This document shows positions 1 through 6,152 of a stretch of 6,925 nucleotides of DNA, in pieces. The notes under the pieces are model-generated. The model was given only the letters and a program-made list of their open reading frames with translations, was not told where the DNA came from and searched no databases. Position 1 is the stretch's first letter; each line of letters opens with the position of its first letter. Origin of the DNA: Candidatus Zixiibacteriota bacterium (GTDB taxonomy: Bacteria; Zixibacteria; MSB-5A5; SM1-73); assembly GCA_023127875.1 (NCBI GenBank), contig JAGMFA010000108.1, forward strand, positions 1 to 6,925, in the 5' to 3' direction. Position numbers and translations under genes: made by a program.

Positions 1-2698
1 TGTCTTTAAGAAATATCTTTTGAGGAAGATTCTCAAGAAGCGTTCTATACTTGTTCTCACTTACCTGAAGCGCCTCCTCTGCCCGCTTGCGCTCAGTGAT
101 GTCGGTATCGGTGCCAACCATTCGGACAGCATTCCCTTTTGCATCCCGTATCACATTTCCACGTGTAAGCAGCCAACGAACGGAACCATCCTTATGCCTC
201 ATGCGGTGCTCAAATACATACTCAGGTGTCTTTCCATCAAGACACGCTTGAGCTGCCGCCATCACGGGTTCTCGGTCATCCGGATGCACGTACGTCACCC
301 AAACTTCTATGTCGTTGGGGATTTCTTCATCTTTGTATCCCAAGATCTCCTTGACGTTTGGATCAATGTAAAATTTGTTGGTTTTTATGTCCCAATCCCA
401 AATACCAACATTCGCGGACTTTGTGGATAATTTGTATCGTTCTTGGCTGATTTGCAGCGCCTCCTCCGCCCGCTTGCGCTCGGTGATGTCCTGACCAAGA
501 GCGATTGCTAATACGTCCTTTTTGCCGGACCCCAGAATAGCTGTATTAGACCACAGGATGGTGCGAATCTTACCACTTTTGGTTACGATGGGACCTTCGT
601 ATTGGTCGCGAGGATGGGCACGAACCCATTTGGCAAAGGATTTTAATTTGAAATGGCGGTGATCCGGTGGGAGGAACAGTTCGGGCCATGGCTTTCCTAA
701 CACCTCTTCACGTCGGTAGCCGGTTATCCGCTCACATTCCTGATTGAATACCGTAATCTTAGCATTGGCGTCCAGGCAAACGATCAGACTGTTGGCAGTC
801 CCTATAATTGATTGCGAGAAGTCGTGTTCTCGTTTCAGAGCGTCGTGGGCTTCCACCTCCCGGACACGGGCAGCAGCGGCTTCCACCAGCATCTCCAGGG
901 CTTGGATTGTCTTAACATCAGGACGACGACCGTCGGTAGGAGTATCCACCGAAAGGTATCCCATGATCTCTTCGGAAAAGTCACGTAGAGGGACAAACAA
1001 TTCGTCACCTGGTTGCCAATTGCCACCAACTGAGTTTTTTCTCTTCTGAGGTATGTAACGACCGGTTTTGCTAAAATCCACCCCAGCCTCAGCCGGGATG
1101 AAGAAGGAATCGGAGATACGGAACTTTTTGCTAGTTATCAGGGATCTCAGTTTATCGTCCATCGGAGGTGCACATCTGGCGCGCTCAACCACATTCAGAG
1201 GTAACCCGACCTGACCGAGGTGGACGATTCGTCCTTTTGGTTTATGCAACGTCATTACAGCACGTTCGAACAGTCCGGAATCACGGACTGCTTTGCACAC
1301 CCTTGTCAGAATGTCATCAATCCGATCCAAACTACGCAGATCGTTCAAAAGCCGGGCGCGTTCCCGCGCTATCCGCTCCTTTTGAACCAAAGCTTTCTCT
1401 ATCCGCTTGCGATCGGTAACGTTCCGGGCGATTCCTACTGTTCCCACAACTTTACCTGATTCGCCAAATATTGGCGACTTTATAGTCTCAAGCCAAAGTT
1501 CCTTCCCACCAGAATCTACAATTTTTTCCTCAAGGCTTACCTGTTTTCTTCCCTTCATCACCTTCAGGTCATCTTCCCTAAACTTTTTGCCTGCTTTAGC
1601 TCCGAAGCAAGCTTCACAGGTTTGACCTATTAAGGTTTCTGGCTTCGTGCCGGCAACCTCACCAAAGGCTTTATTAAGCGCAATGAAACGTGACTTATCA
1701 TCCTTTAGCCAGGCCATATCCGGGATATTGTTAATGAAAGAATTTAGTGCCAGGACTTTTTGCTTCGAGGATTCCTCCGCCTGCTTGCGTTCGGTTATAT
1801 TTCTGACGTTGACTTGAATACCGGTTACCTTGCCTCTTGCTTTAATTCTCGATATATGCACTTCAATCCAAAATAACTTCCCATCTTTATGCCTTACCTG
1901 CATTTCAAAAGGAGCTACTTTCTTCCCATTCAAGAATTCTTTAAATAATTTTGAGTAGTGGGGAATATCTTTATTCTTTATCCACCCCACCCGGTTGAAA
2001 TGCTTCCCGATTAGTTCCTCCTTCGTATACCCAGTTAAAATTTCAGTAGCTTTGTTACAATAAGTGATATTCCCTTTCAGATCCACGGCTACTATGGAAT
2101 CGGGAGCCCCCTCGATCAAATTCCCATATACTTCAGAGCTCTTCTTGAGTTGTTGGTAAAGTTTGGCATTGCTTGTGGTGATGGCGATCTGACTGCCGAA
2201 CGTATTCAGAAGCCTCAAATCTCTTTCCGAAAAATCCGGGCAAGAAGAGTCCCTTCCTATATTCAAAATGCCTATCAACCTATTTTTAACCTTGAGAGGG
2301 ATGCTTATCTCCTTATGAATATTCTCTCTTCTCATAAGGTCGCACAAAGACTTGTTCTTCTTATAGTCCACCAAGCTATCATCGGAAATCTTAGGATAGA
2401 TGCGGTTCAAAATCTCCTGAGTCGGTTTTGGTGATATTTGGGAATCGAATGCTTTTTGAAAATGTTTGCTGAGCCCCAAGCCCTTCTTAAATTCGAGAAT
2501 ACCTTTCTCATTCAAAAGAAATATTCCGCAAGATTTTACTTTAAAAATCTTTTTTATCTGTCGCACCGCTTGGTCGAGGATCTGGTCTAAATCATGATGA
2601 GATAAGAGAGTGGTAGAGAGTGGATTTAAAGCTGAAAACAGAGGCAATCTTTCATCTGAATTCTTTTTTGCGGCTGTTTTCTGACCTGTAAAAGACAT
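1..2698 (-). CDS. multi-domain GAF/PAS sensor protein, N-terminal 899 residues (gene runs off the left edge)
   Basis: The minus strand is open without a stop from an ATG at 2698 to the window edge. Approximate domain order in residues: GAF 31-180, PAS 190-305, PAS 316-432, GAF 457-612, PAS 626-745, PAS 752-874, and the start of a further PAS from 880. Four PAS domains end in the S-box linker form: ITERKQAEE at 301, VTDRKRIEKAL at 428, ITERKRAEEAL at 738 and 867. Typical PAS cores are visible, such as TGYTKEELIG (222-231) and VHPDDRE (804-810). No transmembrane segment or signal peptide is seen, so this part should be cytoplasmic. By family knowledge such arrays sense small ligands or redox state and drive a C-terminal histidine kinase, GGDEF or similar domain; that part is outside the window, so the output is unknown. 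No clear Shine-Dalgarno precedes the ATG; a TTG eight codons upstream (2722) is an alternative start behind a weak AAGAG. A strong promoter lies just upstream. Confidence 0.9.
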   Translation of the reverse strand, partial: MSFTGQKTAAKKNSDERLPLFSALNPLSTTLLSHHDLDQILDQAVRQIKKIFKVKSCGIFLLNEKGILEFKKGLGLSKHFQKAFDSQISPKPTQEILNRIYPKISDDSLVDYKKNKSLCDLMRRENIHKEISIPLKVKNRLIGILNIGRDSSCPDFSERDLRLLNTFGSQIAITTSNAKLYQQLKKSSEVYGNLIEGAPDSIVAVDLKGNITYCNKATEILTGYTKEELIGKHFNRVGWIKNKDIPHYSKLFKEFLNGKKVAPFEMQVRHKDGKLFWIEVHISRIKARGKVTGIQVNVRNITERKQAEESSKQKVLALNSFINNIPDMAWLKDDKSRFIALNKAFGEVAGTKPETLIGQTCEACFGAKAGKKFREDDLKVMKGRKQVSLEEKIVDSGGKELWLETIKSPIFGESGKVVGTVGIARNVTDRKRIEKALVQKERIARERARLLNDLRSLDRIDDILTRVCKAVRDSGLFERAVMTLHKPKGRIVHLGQVGLPLNVVERARCAPPMDDKLRSLITSKKFRISDSFFIPAEAGVDFSKTGRYIPQKRKNSVGGNWQPGDELFVPLRDFSEEIMGYLSVDTPTDGRRPDVKTIQALEMLVEAAAARVREVEAHDALKREHDFSQSIIGTANSLIVCLDANAKITVFNQECERITGYRREEVLGKPWPELFLPPDHRHFKLKSFAKWVRAHPRDQYEGPIVTKSGKIRTILWSNTAILGSGKKDVLAIALGQDITERKRAEEALQISQERYKLSTKSANVGIWDWDIKTNKFYIDPNVKEILGYKDEEIPNDIEVWVTYVHPDDREPVMAAAQACLDGKTPEYVFEHRMRHKDGSVRWLLTRGNVIRDAKGNAVRMVGTDTDITERKRAEEALQVSENKYRTLLENLPQKIFLKD

Positions 2699-2741
2699 AT
2701 TCGTAAATGTTTGTATATTCAAACAGAAACTCTTTTAGGTA

Positions 2742-2770
2742 AGTATACGCATTTTTTTTCGATTTGTCAA
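2742..2770 (-). promoter_or_regulatory. sigma-70-type promoter for the GAF/PAS sensor gene
   Basis: On the minus strand, TTGACA (2765-2770) is followed after exactly 17 nt by TATACT (2742-2747). That is a perfect -35 box and a five-of-six -10 box at optimal spacing. Transcription would start near 2735 and give a leader of about 37 nt before the ATG at 2698. The -10 box overlaps TGCGTATAC, which resembles the end of the family A repeat. Assignment is by consensus only. Confidence 0.6.
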
Positions 2771-2821
2771 CGGATTTGGACAATAAAAAGGACAGGTATA
2801 GGTACATGGTATCCACCCACC

Positions 2822-2859
2822 CAGACGGGTGAGCGTCTGCTCGGACGGGTTGACGTCTG
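2822..2859. repeat. two adjacent GACGGGT stem-loops
   Basis: Two related units lie side by side. In 2822-2839 the arms CAGACG and CGTCTG pair around a six-base loop GGTGAG. In 2842-2859 the arms CGGACG and CGTCTG pair around GGTTGA, with one mismatch in the arm. The units share most of their bases at a 20-nt period. They could be another small palindromic repeat family or part of a transcription terminator for rnr, although no T-tract follows on the minus strand. Confidence 0.55.
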
Positions 2860-2915
2860 CCTACTTTTAGCTTTCTCTTTATAGCATGGGCGAAACAGTG
2901 TTTCAAGTGCGTATG

Positions 2916-2935
2916 CTCGTATGAGTGCATACGCA
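2916..2935 (+). repeat. family A palindromic element, subtype A2 (20 nt)
   Basis: The sequence is CTCGTATGAGTGCATACGCA, identical to the copy inside the transposase pseudogene at 5890-5909. Arms CGTATG and CATACG pair around AGTG. On the minus strand the flanks read AGAAA before and CATACG after the element. The adjacent TGCGTATG at 2908-2915 looks like half of another copy, which suggests an insertion next to or into an older one. Confidence 0.8.
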
Positions 2936-2956
2936 TTTCTTGCTTTTGTATTAGTT
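2935..2956. repeat. 22-bp direct repeat, copy 1
   Basis: This stretch is identical over 22 bp to 5408-5429 and has a core of TTGCTTTTGTATTAG. The two copies lie in the spacers on either side of rnr in the same orientation, each on the same side of a family A element. Here the repeat directly abuts the element. Its function is unknown. Confidence 0.65.
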
Positions 2957-2991
2957 TTGAATTTTGCATTGTAATTTTACATTTTGCTTTT

Positions 2992-5184
2992 TTATCTTTT
3001 GGTTTTCTTATATTTTCTTTTGCCTCTTTTTTTTCTTTTAAATGATGGATAAAACTTACCATTCGCTAAGACGAAATCTATCTCTTTTTCTTCTTTGTCC
3101 ACCCTTGCCACTGAGACTTTTACCCTGTCTCCGAGTTTGAAGATTTTTTTGTTATGTCTTCCTACCCATCTGTGCCTTCTTTCATCATAAACATAGTAAT
3201 CATCTTCCAGGCTGGAGACGCGCACCAACCCCTCTGCCAAAAGATTATCCAATCTTACAAAGAATCCAAAAGGAACCACCCCGGAAATCAGTCCTTCATA
3301 TTCCTCACCTAACTTATCTCCCATATATTCGATCTGCTTGATCTTTATCGATTCCCTTTCCACTTCATCGGCTAATCTTTCCCTCTCAGAGGTAATTTCT
3401 CCAATCTTAGGGAGCCGATGAAGGAGTTGATTTTGTCTTTCAAACGTATACTCTCCATTTTCTATCTCTTTCAAAAGTCTGTGGACCAAAAGATCGGGAT
3501 ACCTTCTGATGGGGGATGTGAAGTGCGTATAATGTGCAAAAGCTAAACCGAAGTGTCCGATATTTTCAGGTTGGTAGGTCGCTTTTTTCATTGACCTCAA
3601 CAAAACTTCATCGATCAATTCCTCTTCGGGGTTCCCTTCTACTGATTTCAGGAATCTCTGGATCTTTTTGGGACGAACCTTTCCTGAAAACTTGAAAGAA
3701 TAGCCAAGGGTCGCTACAAAATCGGAAAATGCCTCCATCTTTTCCCTATCCGGCTCCTCATGCACTCTATACAAAAATGGCATGGCCAGACGGCTCACAT
3801 GTCTTGCCACAGTTCGATTGGCAAGGAGCATAAACTCCTCAATCAACCTGTGGCTCTCCAATCTTGCCACCTCAAATATCTTTTGGACTTTTCCATCCTT
3901 TCCCAAAATCACCTTCGCCTCTGGAAGATCAAAATCCAAACTCCCCTTTGCAATTCTTTTTTCCAAAAGCTTTTGGCTCAGTTTTTTCATCTCCAGAAGA
4001 TCATCTTCTAAACCTTTAATTCGTGCCGTGGATTTTCCACTGTCAAAGAATCTTTGCACTTCGTCATAGTCCAGTTTAGCCTTGCTTCTGATTACACCTT
4101 CCACAATCTGGTATTTAACTAATTCCCCTTCGGGATCAAGTTCTAAAAGACAGCTCAAGGTCAATCGATTTCTATGGGGCTTTAGACTACATAGATCGTT
4201 GGAAAGTCTTTCCGGAAGCATGGGAATCACCCGATCCACCAGATAGATGGAATTTCCCCTCTTCAAGGCTTCCCGATCTAAGACCGAATTTTCTTTGACA
4301 TAATGGGAGACATCAGCAATATACACGCCCAAAAGATAGTCGCCATTAGCGCTTCTTTCCACTGAAACTGCGTCATCGTGATCTTTGGCATCAGCGGGAT
4401 CTATGGTGAAACAATTCTTATCTCTGAAATCGATTCGCCCCTCCAATTTCTTTTTCCCGATTGTTTGGGGTAACTCCTTCACCTCATTTTCTACCTCTTG
4501 AGGAAAACCCAAAGGGAGTCCGTAGTCTTTTATCAGAGTTAAAATGTCCATACCCGGATCGTCTGGATAGCCCAAAACTTCCACGATCTTGCCCTCAGGT
4601 CCCAAATGCGGATCTGTCCATTCTTCCAGGGAAACCAGCACTTTCTGTCCATCTTGTGCCTCTTTGGAGTTGACAGGAGCAATATATATGTCTCTTGGAA
4701 TCCTCCGATCGTCCGGCTCCACGAAGTCAAAGAATTTCCCTTGATGGTAAGTCCCCACTAAGTTTGTGCGTGCTCTTTTTAGAATTTTTATGATTGTCCC
4801 TTCACGGGTGGGGCCCCTTCTTCTGCCATACAATCTGACCACCACCTTATCTCCATGCAGGGCGGTTCCCACATCTTCTGCTTTGACATAAACGTCTTCA
4901 CTTTTGTCCTCCCTAGGCGGGATTCCGTCGGGCACGACGAAGCCATATCCATTTTTGGTGGATATTAGATTTCCCACCACCAGATTTAGCTTATCCGGCA
5001 ATCCCAGCCTTCCTCTTTTTATTTTGACCAGCAGTCCATCCCTGAGCATGGACCGAACCATTCTCCTAAAAACCCCATATTCCTCCTCCGGGATTTTCAT
5101 AGCCTTTGCCAATTCCCGTAATTTCAGAGGACGATAAGCCCCTTTGGAGAGAAACTCTAAAATCTTTTCCTGATCCACGTTCAT
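2992..5184 (-). CDS. rnr: ribonuclease R (3'-5' exoribonuclease, RNase II/RNB family)
   Basis: This 730-residue protein degrades RNA processively from the 3' end, including structured RNA, and in family members acts in mRNA and rRNA decay. Approximate domain order: N-terminal winged helix 1-63, cold-shock-like domains 66-130 and 135-205, RNB catalytic domain 240-575, S1 domain 626-707, and a lysine/arginine tail 712-730 typical of RNase R. The metal-binding motif IDPADAKDHDDA (261-272) supplies Asp262, Asp268, Asp270 and Asp271, matching the catalytic aspartates of E. coli RNase R. The RNB signature HYTHFTSPIRRYPDLLVHR is at 551-569. The length is normal for the family. I chose ATG 5184 because homology begins there (MNVDQEKILEF). 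An in-frame ATG at 5277 would add 31 residues that look unlike any RNase R start and are partly translated from a family A repeat. No clear Shine-Dalgarno is visible. The gene looks intact and contains no inserted repeats. Confidence 0.95.
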   Translation of the reverse strand: MNVDQEKILEFLSKGAYRPLKLRELAKAMKIPEEEYGVFRRMVRSMLRDGLLVKIKRGRLGLPDKLNLVVGNLISTKNGYGFVVPDGIPPREDKSEDVYVKAEDVGTALHGDKVVVRLYGRRRGPTREGTIIKILKRARTNLVGTYHQGKFFDFVEPDDRRIPRDIYIAPVNSKEAQDGQKVLVSLEEWTDPHLGPEGKIVEVLGYPDDPGMDILTLIKDYGLPLGFPQEVENEVKELPQTIGKKKLEGRIDFRDKNCFTIDPADAKDHDDAVSVERSANGDYLLGVYIADVSHYVKENSVLDREALKRGNSIYLVDRVIPMLPERLSNDLCSLKPHRNRLTLSCLLELDPEGELVKYQIVEGVIRSKAKLDYDEVQRFFDSGKSTARIKGLEDDLLEMKKLSQKLLEKRIAKGSLDFDLPEAKVILGKDGKVQKIFEVARLESHRLIEEFMLLANRTVARHVSRLAMPFLYRVHEEPDREKMEAFSDFVATLGYSFKFSGKVRPKKIQRFLKSVEGNPEEELIDEVLLRSMKKATYQPENIGHFGLAFAHYTHFTSPIRRYPDLLVHRLLKEIENGEYTFERQNQLLHRLPKIGEITSERERLADEVERESIKIKQIEYMGDKLGEEYEGLISGVVPFGFFVRLDNLLAEGLVRVSSLEDDYYVYDERRHRWVGRHNKKIFKLGDRVKVSVARVDKEEKEIDFVLANGKFYPSFKRKKRGKRKYKKTKR

Positions 5185-5246
5185 TTTAATCAAAAGATAT
5201 TGTCTGAGATACTTTGTAATAGACAGACGTAATGACCAAATACATA

Positions 5247-5265
5247 TTCGTATGAATCCTTCGCA
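5247..5265 (+). repeat. family A palindromic element, subtype A3 (19 nt), in the rnr leader
   Basis: The sequence TTCGTATGAATCCTTCGCA differs at one base from the 19-nt copy at 5958-5976. On the minus strand it is preceded by TCCGA and followed by TATGTA, fitting the GA^TA target. It lies between the candidate rnr promoter and the rnr start, so it would be transcribed as part of the 5' leader. It also supplies codons of a spurious N-terminal extension of the rnr frame. Confidence 0.75.
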
Positions 5266-5290
5266 TCGGACACCCAAGAAGGATTTTGAT

Positions 5291-5319
5291 AATATAGTTT
5301 ATAATGGATTAAGTTTCAA
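5291..5319 (-). promoter_or_regulatory. candidate sigma-70-type promoter for rnr
   Basis: On the minus strand TTGAAA (5314-5319) is followed after 17 nt by TATATT (5291-5296), a five-of-six match to each consensus. A transcript from here would have a leader of about 100 nt before the ATG at 5184, carrying the family A hairpin at 5247-5265. Surrounding DNA is AT-rich, so chance matches are possible. Confidence 0.45.
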
Positions 5320-5376
5320 CTTTAATTTTTGAGCTGATATCATCTTATAGCAAACGAATTAAATAAATTGACATAA

Positions 5377-5396
5377 TTCGTATGAATGCATACGCA
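5377..5396 (+). repeat. family A palindromic element, subtype A1 (20 nt)
   Basis: This copy reads TTCGTATGAATGCATACGCA, the form I take as the reference for the family; it is identical to 6049-6068. Arms CGTATG and CATACG flank the tetraloop AATG. On the plus strand the flanks are CATAA before and TATGTA after it, matching the (G/A)A^(T/C)A pattern. Confidence 0.8.
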
Positions 5397-5407
5397 TATG
5401 TAAACTT

Positions 5408-5429
5408 ATTTCTTGCTTTTGTATTAGTT
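5408..5429. repeat. 22-bp direct repeat, copy 2
   Basis: This is identical to 2935-2956 and in the same orientation. It lies 11 bp beyond the family A element at 5377-5396, whereas the other copy directly abuts its element. The pair brackets the rnr gene. Confidence 0.65.
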
Positions 5430-5518
5430 GATAAATCCGTGAGATCTTGTGTGGTCATAGTTAAATATCCATTGGTATTAATCATAAGGTTCATACCTTG
5501 AGAGTTCAAGGTTAGAAG

Positions 5519-5538
5519 TTCGTATGAATGGATACGCA
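5519..5538 (+). repeat. family A palindromic element, A1 variant (20 nt)
   Basis: The sequence TTCGTATGAATGGATACGCA differs from the reference at one base. On the minus strand the flanks are AAAAA before and CTTCTA after it. This is the least typical target, since the second base after the insertion is T rather than A. Confidence 0.75.
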
Positions 5539-5540
5539 TT

Positions 5541-5569
5541 TTTGAAAAATACGCAAAGCATTTTTCGAA
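5541..5569. repeat. AT-rich hairpin next to family A elements
   Basis: The arms TTTGAAAAAT (5541-5550) and ATTTTTCGAA (5560-5569) pair over 10 positions with one G-T wobble around a nine-base loop. It fills the gap between the family A copies at 5519 and 5572. It could be a further repeat family or a terminator-like structure; only one copy is seen here. Confidence 0.4.
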
Positions 5570-5571
5570 TA

Positions 5572-5591
5572 TTCGTATGAATGCATAAGCA
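5572..5591 (+). repeat. family A palindromic element, A1 variant (20 nt), abutting the IS end
   Basis: The sequence TTCGTATGAATGCATAAGCA differs from the reference at one base. On the minus strand it is preceded by AAAGA and followed by TATTCG, a standard target. It ends four bases outside the proposed IS3 terminal repeat that begins at 5596. Confidence 0.75.
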
Positions 5592-5595
5592 TCTT

Positions 5596-5621
5596 TGTAC
5601 TGCGACCCTCCAGTCAAGACA
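5596..5621 (-). repeat. probable right terminal inverted repeat of the IS3 element
   Basis: Reading inward on the plus strand, the segment starts TGTACTGCGACCCTCC and continues AGTCAAGACA. The TG start and the C-rich block followed by a GACA block match the style of IS3-family ends. The matching left end is outside the window, so this rests on resemblance alone. Confidence 0.5.
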
Positions 5622-5711
5622 TTTTTTATACCTGAAAGGTGTAGAGACATTGCGCATTCAAAAACGGCTTTGCCAGAAGCTCTGCAATCGATTTTCTCAG
5701 ACCAACCCATA

Positions 5712-5725
5712 CTTGTGCACACGTA
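5712..5725 (-). repeat. family B palindromic element (14 nt)
   Basis: On the minus strand this is TACGTGTGCACAAG, identical to the two copies in the transposase gene. The flanks are TAGGA before and TATGGG after it, the same GA^(T/C)ATG context as the others. It lies in the IS3 segment between the orfB stop and the right terminal repeat. Confidence 0.75.
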
Positions 5726-5756
5726 TCCTAAGTATCCCCTCAGGCAACCTCTTTCA

Positions 5757-5773
5757 CCCCGCCAAAGGCGGGG
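5757..5773. repeat. family C GC-rich palindrome (17 nt)
   Basis: Arms CCCCGCC and GGCGGGG pair perfectly around AAA. It sits at the 3' end of the transposase reading frame; removing the 17 nt brings a TGA stop immediately after the codons for LLQI. The 15-nt core is shared with 6241-6255. Confidence 0.65.
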
Positions 5774-5889
5774 GATTTGCAGAAGGGAAATCTGGCTTTG
5801 GTAGAGTCCCTCAAACTCCTCCGGACTCATATATCCAAGCCCCGAATGAACGTAAAGCTTGTTGTAATCAATCTCTATCCATTTGCCTA

Positions 5890-5909
5890 CTCGTATGAGT
5901 GCATACGCA
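5890..5909 (+). repeat. family A palindromic element, subtype A2 (20 nt), inserted in orfB
   Basis: The sequence CTCGTATGAGTGCATACGCA is identical to the copy at 2916-2935. On the minus strand it splits an ATA isoleucine codon, with AAAGA before and TAGGCA after it. Removing it restores EAKEKIGKW, a standard stretch of IS3 OrfB. Confidence 0.85.
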
Positions 5910-5957
5910 TCTTTTCTTTTGCCTCCTCAAAGCTTGAAAACTCATTCAGCCAGATTA

Positions 5958-5976
5958 TGCGAAGCATTCATACGAA
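5958..5976 (-). repeat. family A palindromic element, subtype A3 (19 nt), inserted in orfB
   Basis: On the minus strand it reads TTCGTATGAATGCTTCGCA, opposite in orientation to the neighbouring copies. The flanks are GAGA before and TAATCT after it. Removing it restores IKEEIIWLNEF. It is one base different from the 19-nt copy in the rnr leader. Confidence 0.85.
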
Positions 5977-6048
5977 TCTCTTCTTTTATAGTCCGGATCA
6001 CACGCTCTGTATCTGCATTTCCCTTAGGATTGTCATAAGAGGTGAATA

Positions 6049-6068
6049 TTCGTATGAATGCATACGCA
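6049..6068 (+). repeat. family A palindromic element, subtype A1 (20 nt), inserted in orfB
   Basis: The sequence TTCGTATGAATGCATACGCA is identical to 5377-5396. On the minus strand it has GCAGA before and TATTCA after it. Removing it joins LDIEQ to IFTSYDNPKG. The boundary can be moved by one base either way because flank and element share end bases. Confidence 0.85.
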
Positions 6069-6094
6069 TCTGCTCGATATCCAAAGTAGCCATG

Positions 6095-6108
6095 CTTGTG
6101 CACACGTA
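6095..6108 (-). repeat. family B palindromic element (14 nt), inserted in orfB
   Basis: On the minus strand it reads TACGTGTGCACAAG with GGGA before and CATGGC after it. The junction bases make this boundary unambiguous: only removal of these exact 14 nt restores the sequence for MRDMATL. No target duplication is left. Confidence 0.85.
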
Positions 6109-6152
6109 TCCCTCATGAAAGATGTGGAGGTCGGCTGTGAGCCATTGTCTGA

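Larger units (their letters stand above)
2699..2991. other. intergenic spacer between rnr and the sensor gene
   Basis: This 293-bp spacer holds no supportable gene. A minus-strand open frame crosses it (2652-3062), but it overlaps the ends of both neighbouring genes and its middle is translated repeat DNA, so I treat it as spurious. The spacer contains the sensor-gene promoter, two adjacent GACGGGT-type stem-loops (2822-2859), one intact family A repeat (2916-2935), a partial copy beside it (2908-2915), and a 22-bp sequence shared with the region upstream of rnr (2935-2956). No convincing GC-rich hairpin plus T-tract terminator for rnr was found. Confidence 0.6.
5320..5595. other. repeat-rich intergenic region between rnr promoter and IS element
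   Basis: I see no supportable gene here. The minus-strand frame covering 5345-5830 is the tail of the transposase orfB followed by translated repeats, not a real protein. The region contains three family A elements, one 22-bp repeat copy, a 7-bp-stem hairpin at 5495-5512 (ACCTTGA/TCAAGGT with a GAGT loop) and a longer AT-rich hairpin at 5541-5569. The 5430-5515 stretch is otherwise unexplained. Confidence 0.5.

Noticed and set aside
744..2434. Several plus-strand open frames opposite the sensor gene
   Set aside because: The minus strand encodes continuous GAF/PAS homology across all of this region; the plus-strand frames show no family features.
2709..2724. Inverted repeat GTTTG-6-CAAAC in the sensor gene leader as an operator
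   Set aside because: The arms are only 5 bp in AT-rich DNA and no second copy exists; chance is a sufficient explanation.
2652..3062. A 136-codon minus-strand open frame spanning the rnr/sensor spacer
   Set aside because: It overlaps the end of rnr and the start of the sensor gene in another frame, its middle is translated repeat sequence, and it resembles no protein family.
5368..5396. TTGACA at 5368-5373 as a plus-strand promoter
   Set aside because: No acceptable -10 box lies 16-18 nt downstream; that position falls in the family A element, and no plus-strand gene follows.
5612..5617. TTGACT near the IS end as an outward-facing -35 element driving rnr
   Set aside because: No good -10 box lies at suitable spacing in the present sequence, and rnr has a better candidate promoter closer to its start.
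5345..5830. A 161-codon minus-strand open frame starting MSPEEFEGLYQ
   Set aside because: Only its first 15 or so residues are real coding sequence, the C-terminus of the IS3 OrfB; the rest reads through a palindrome, the IS end and several family A repeats.
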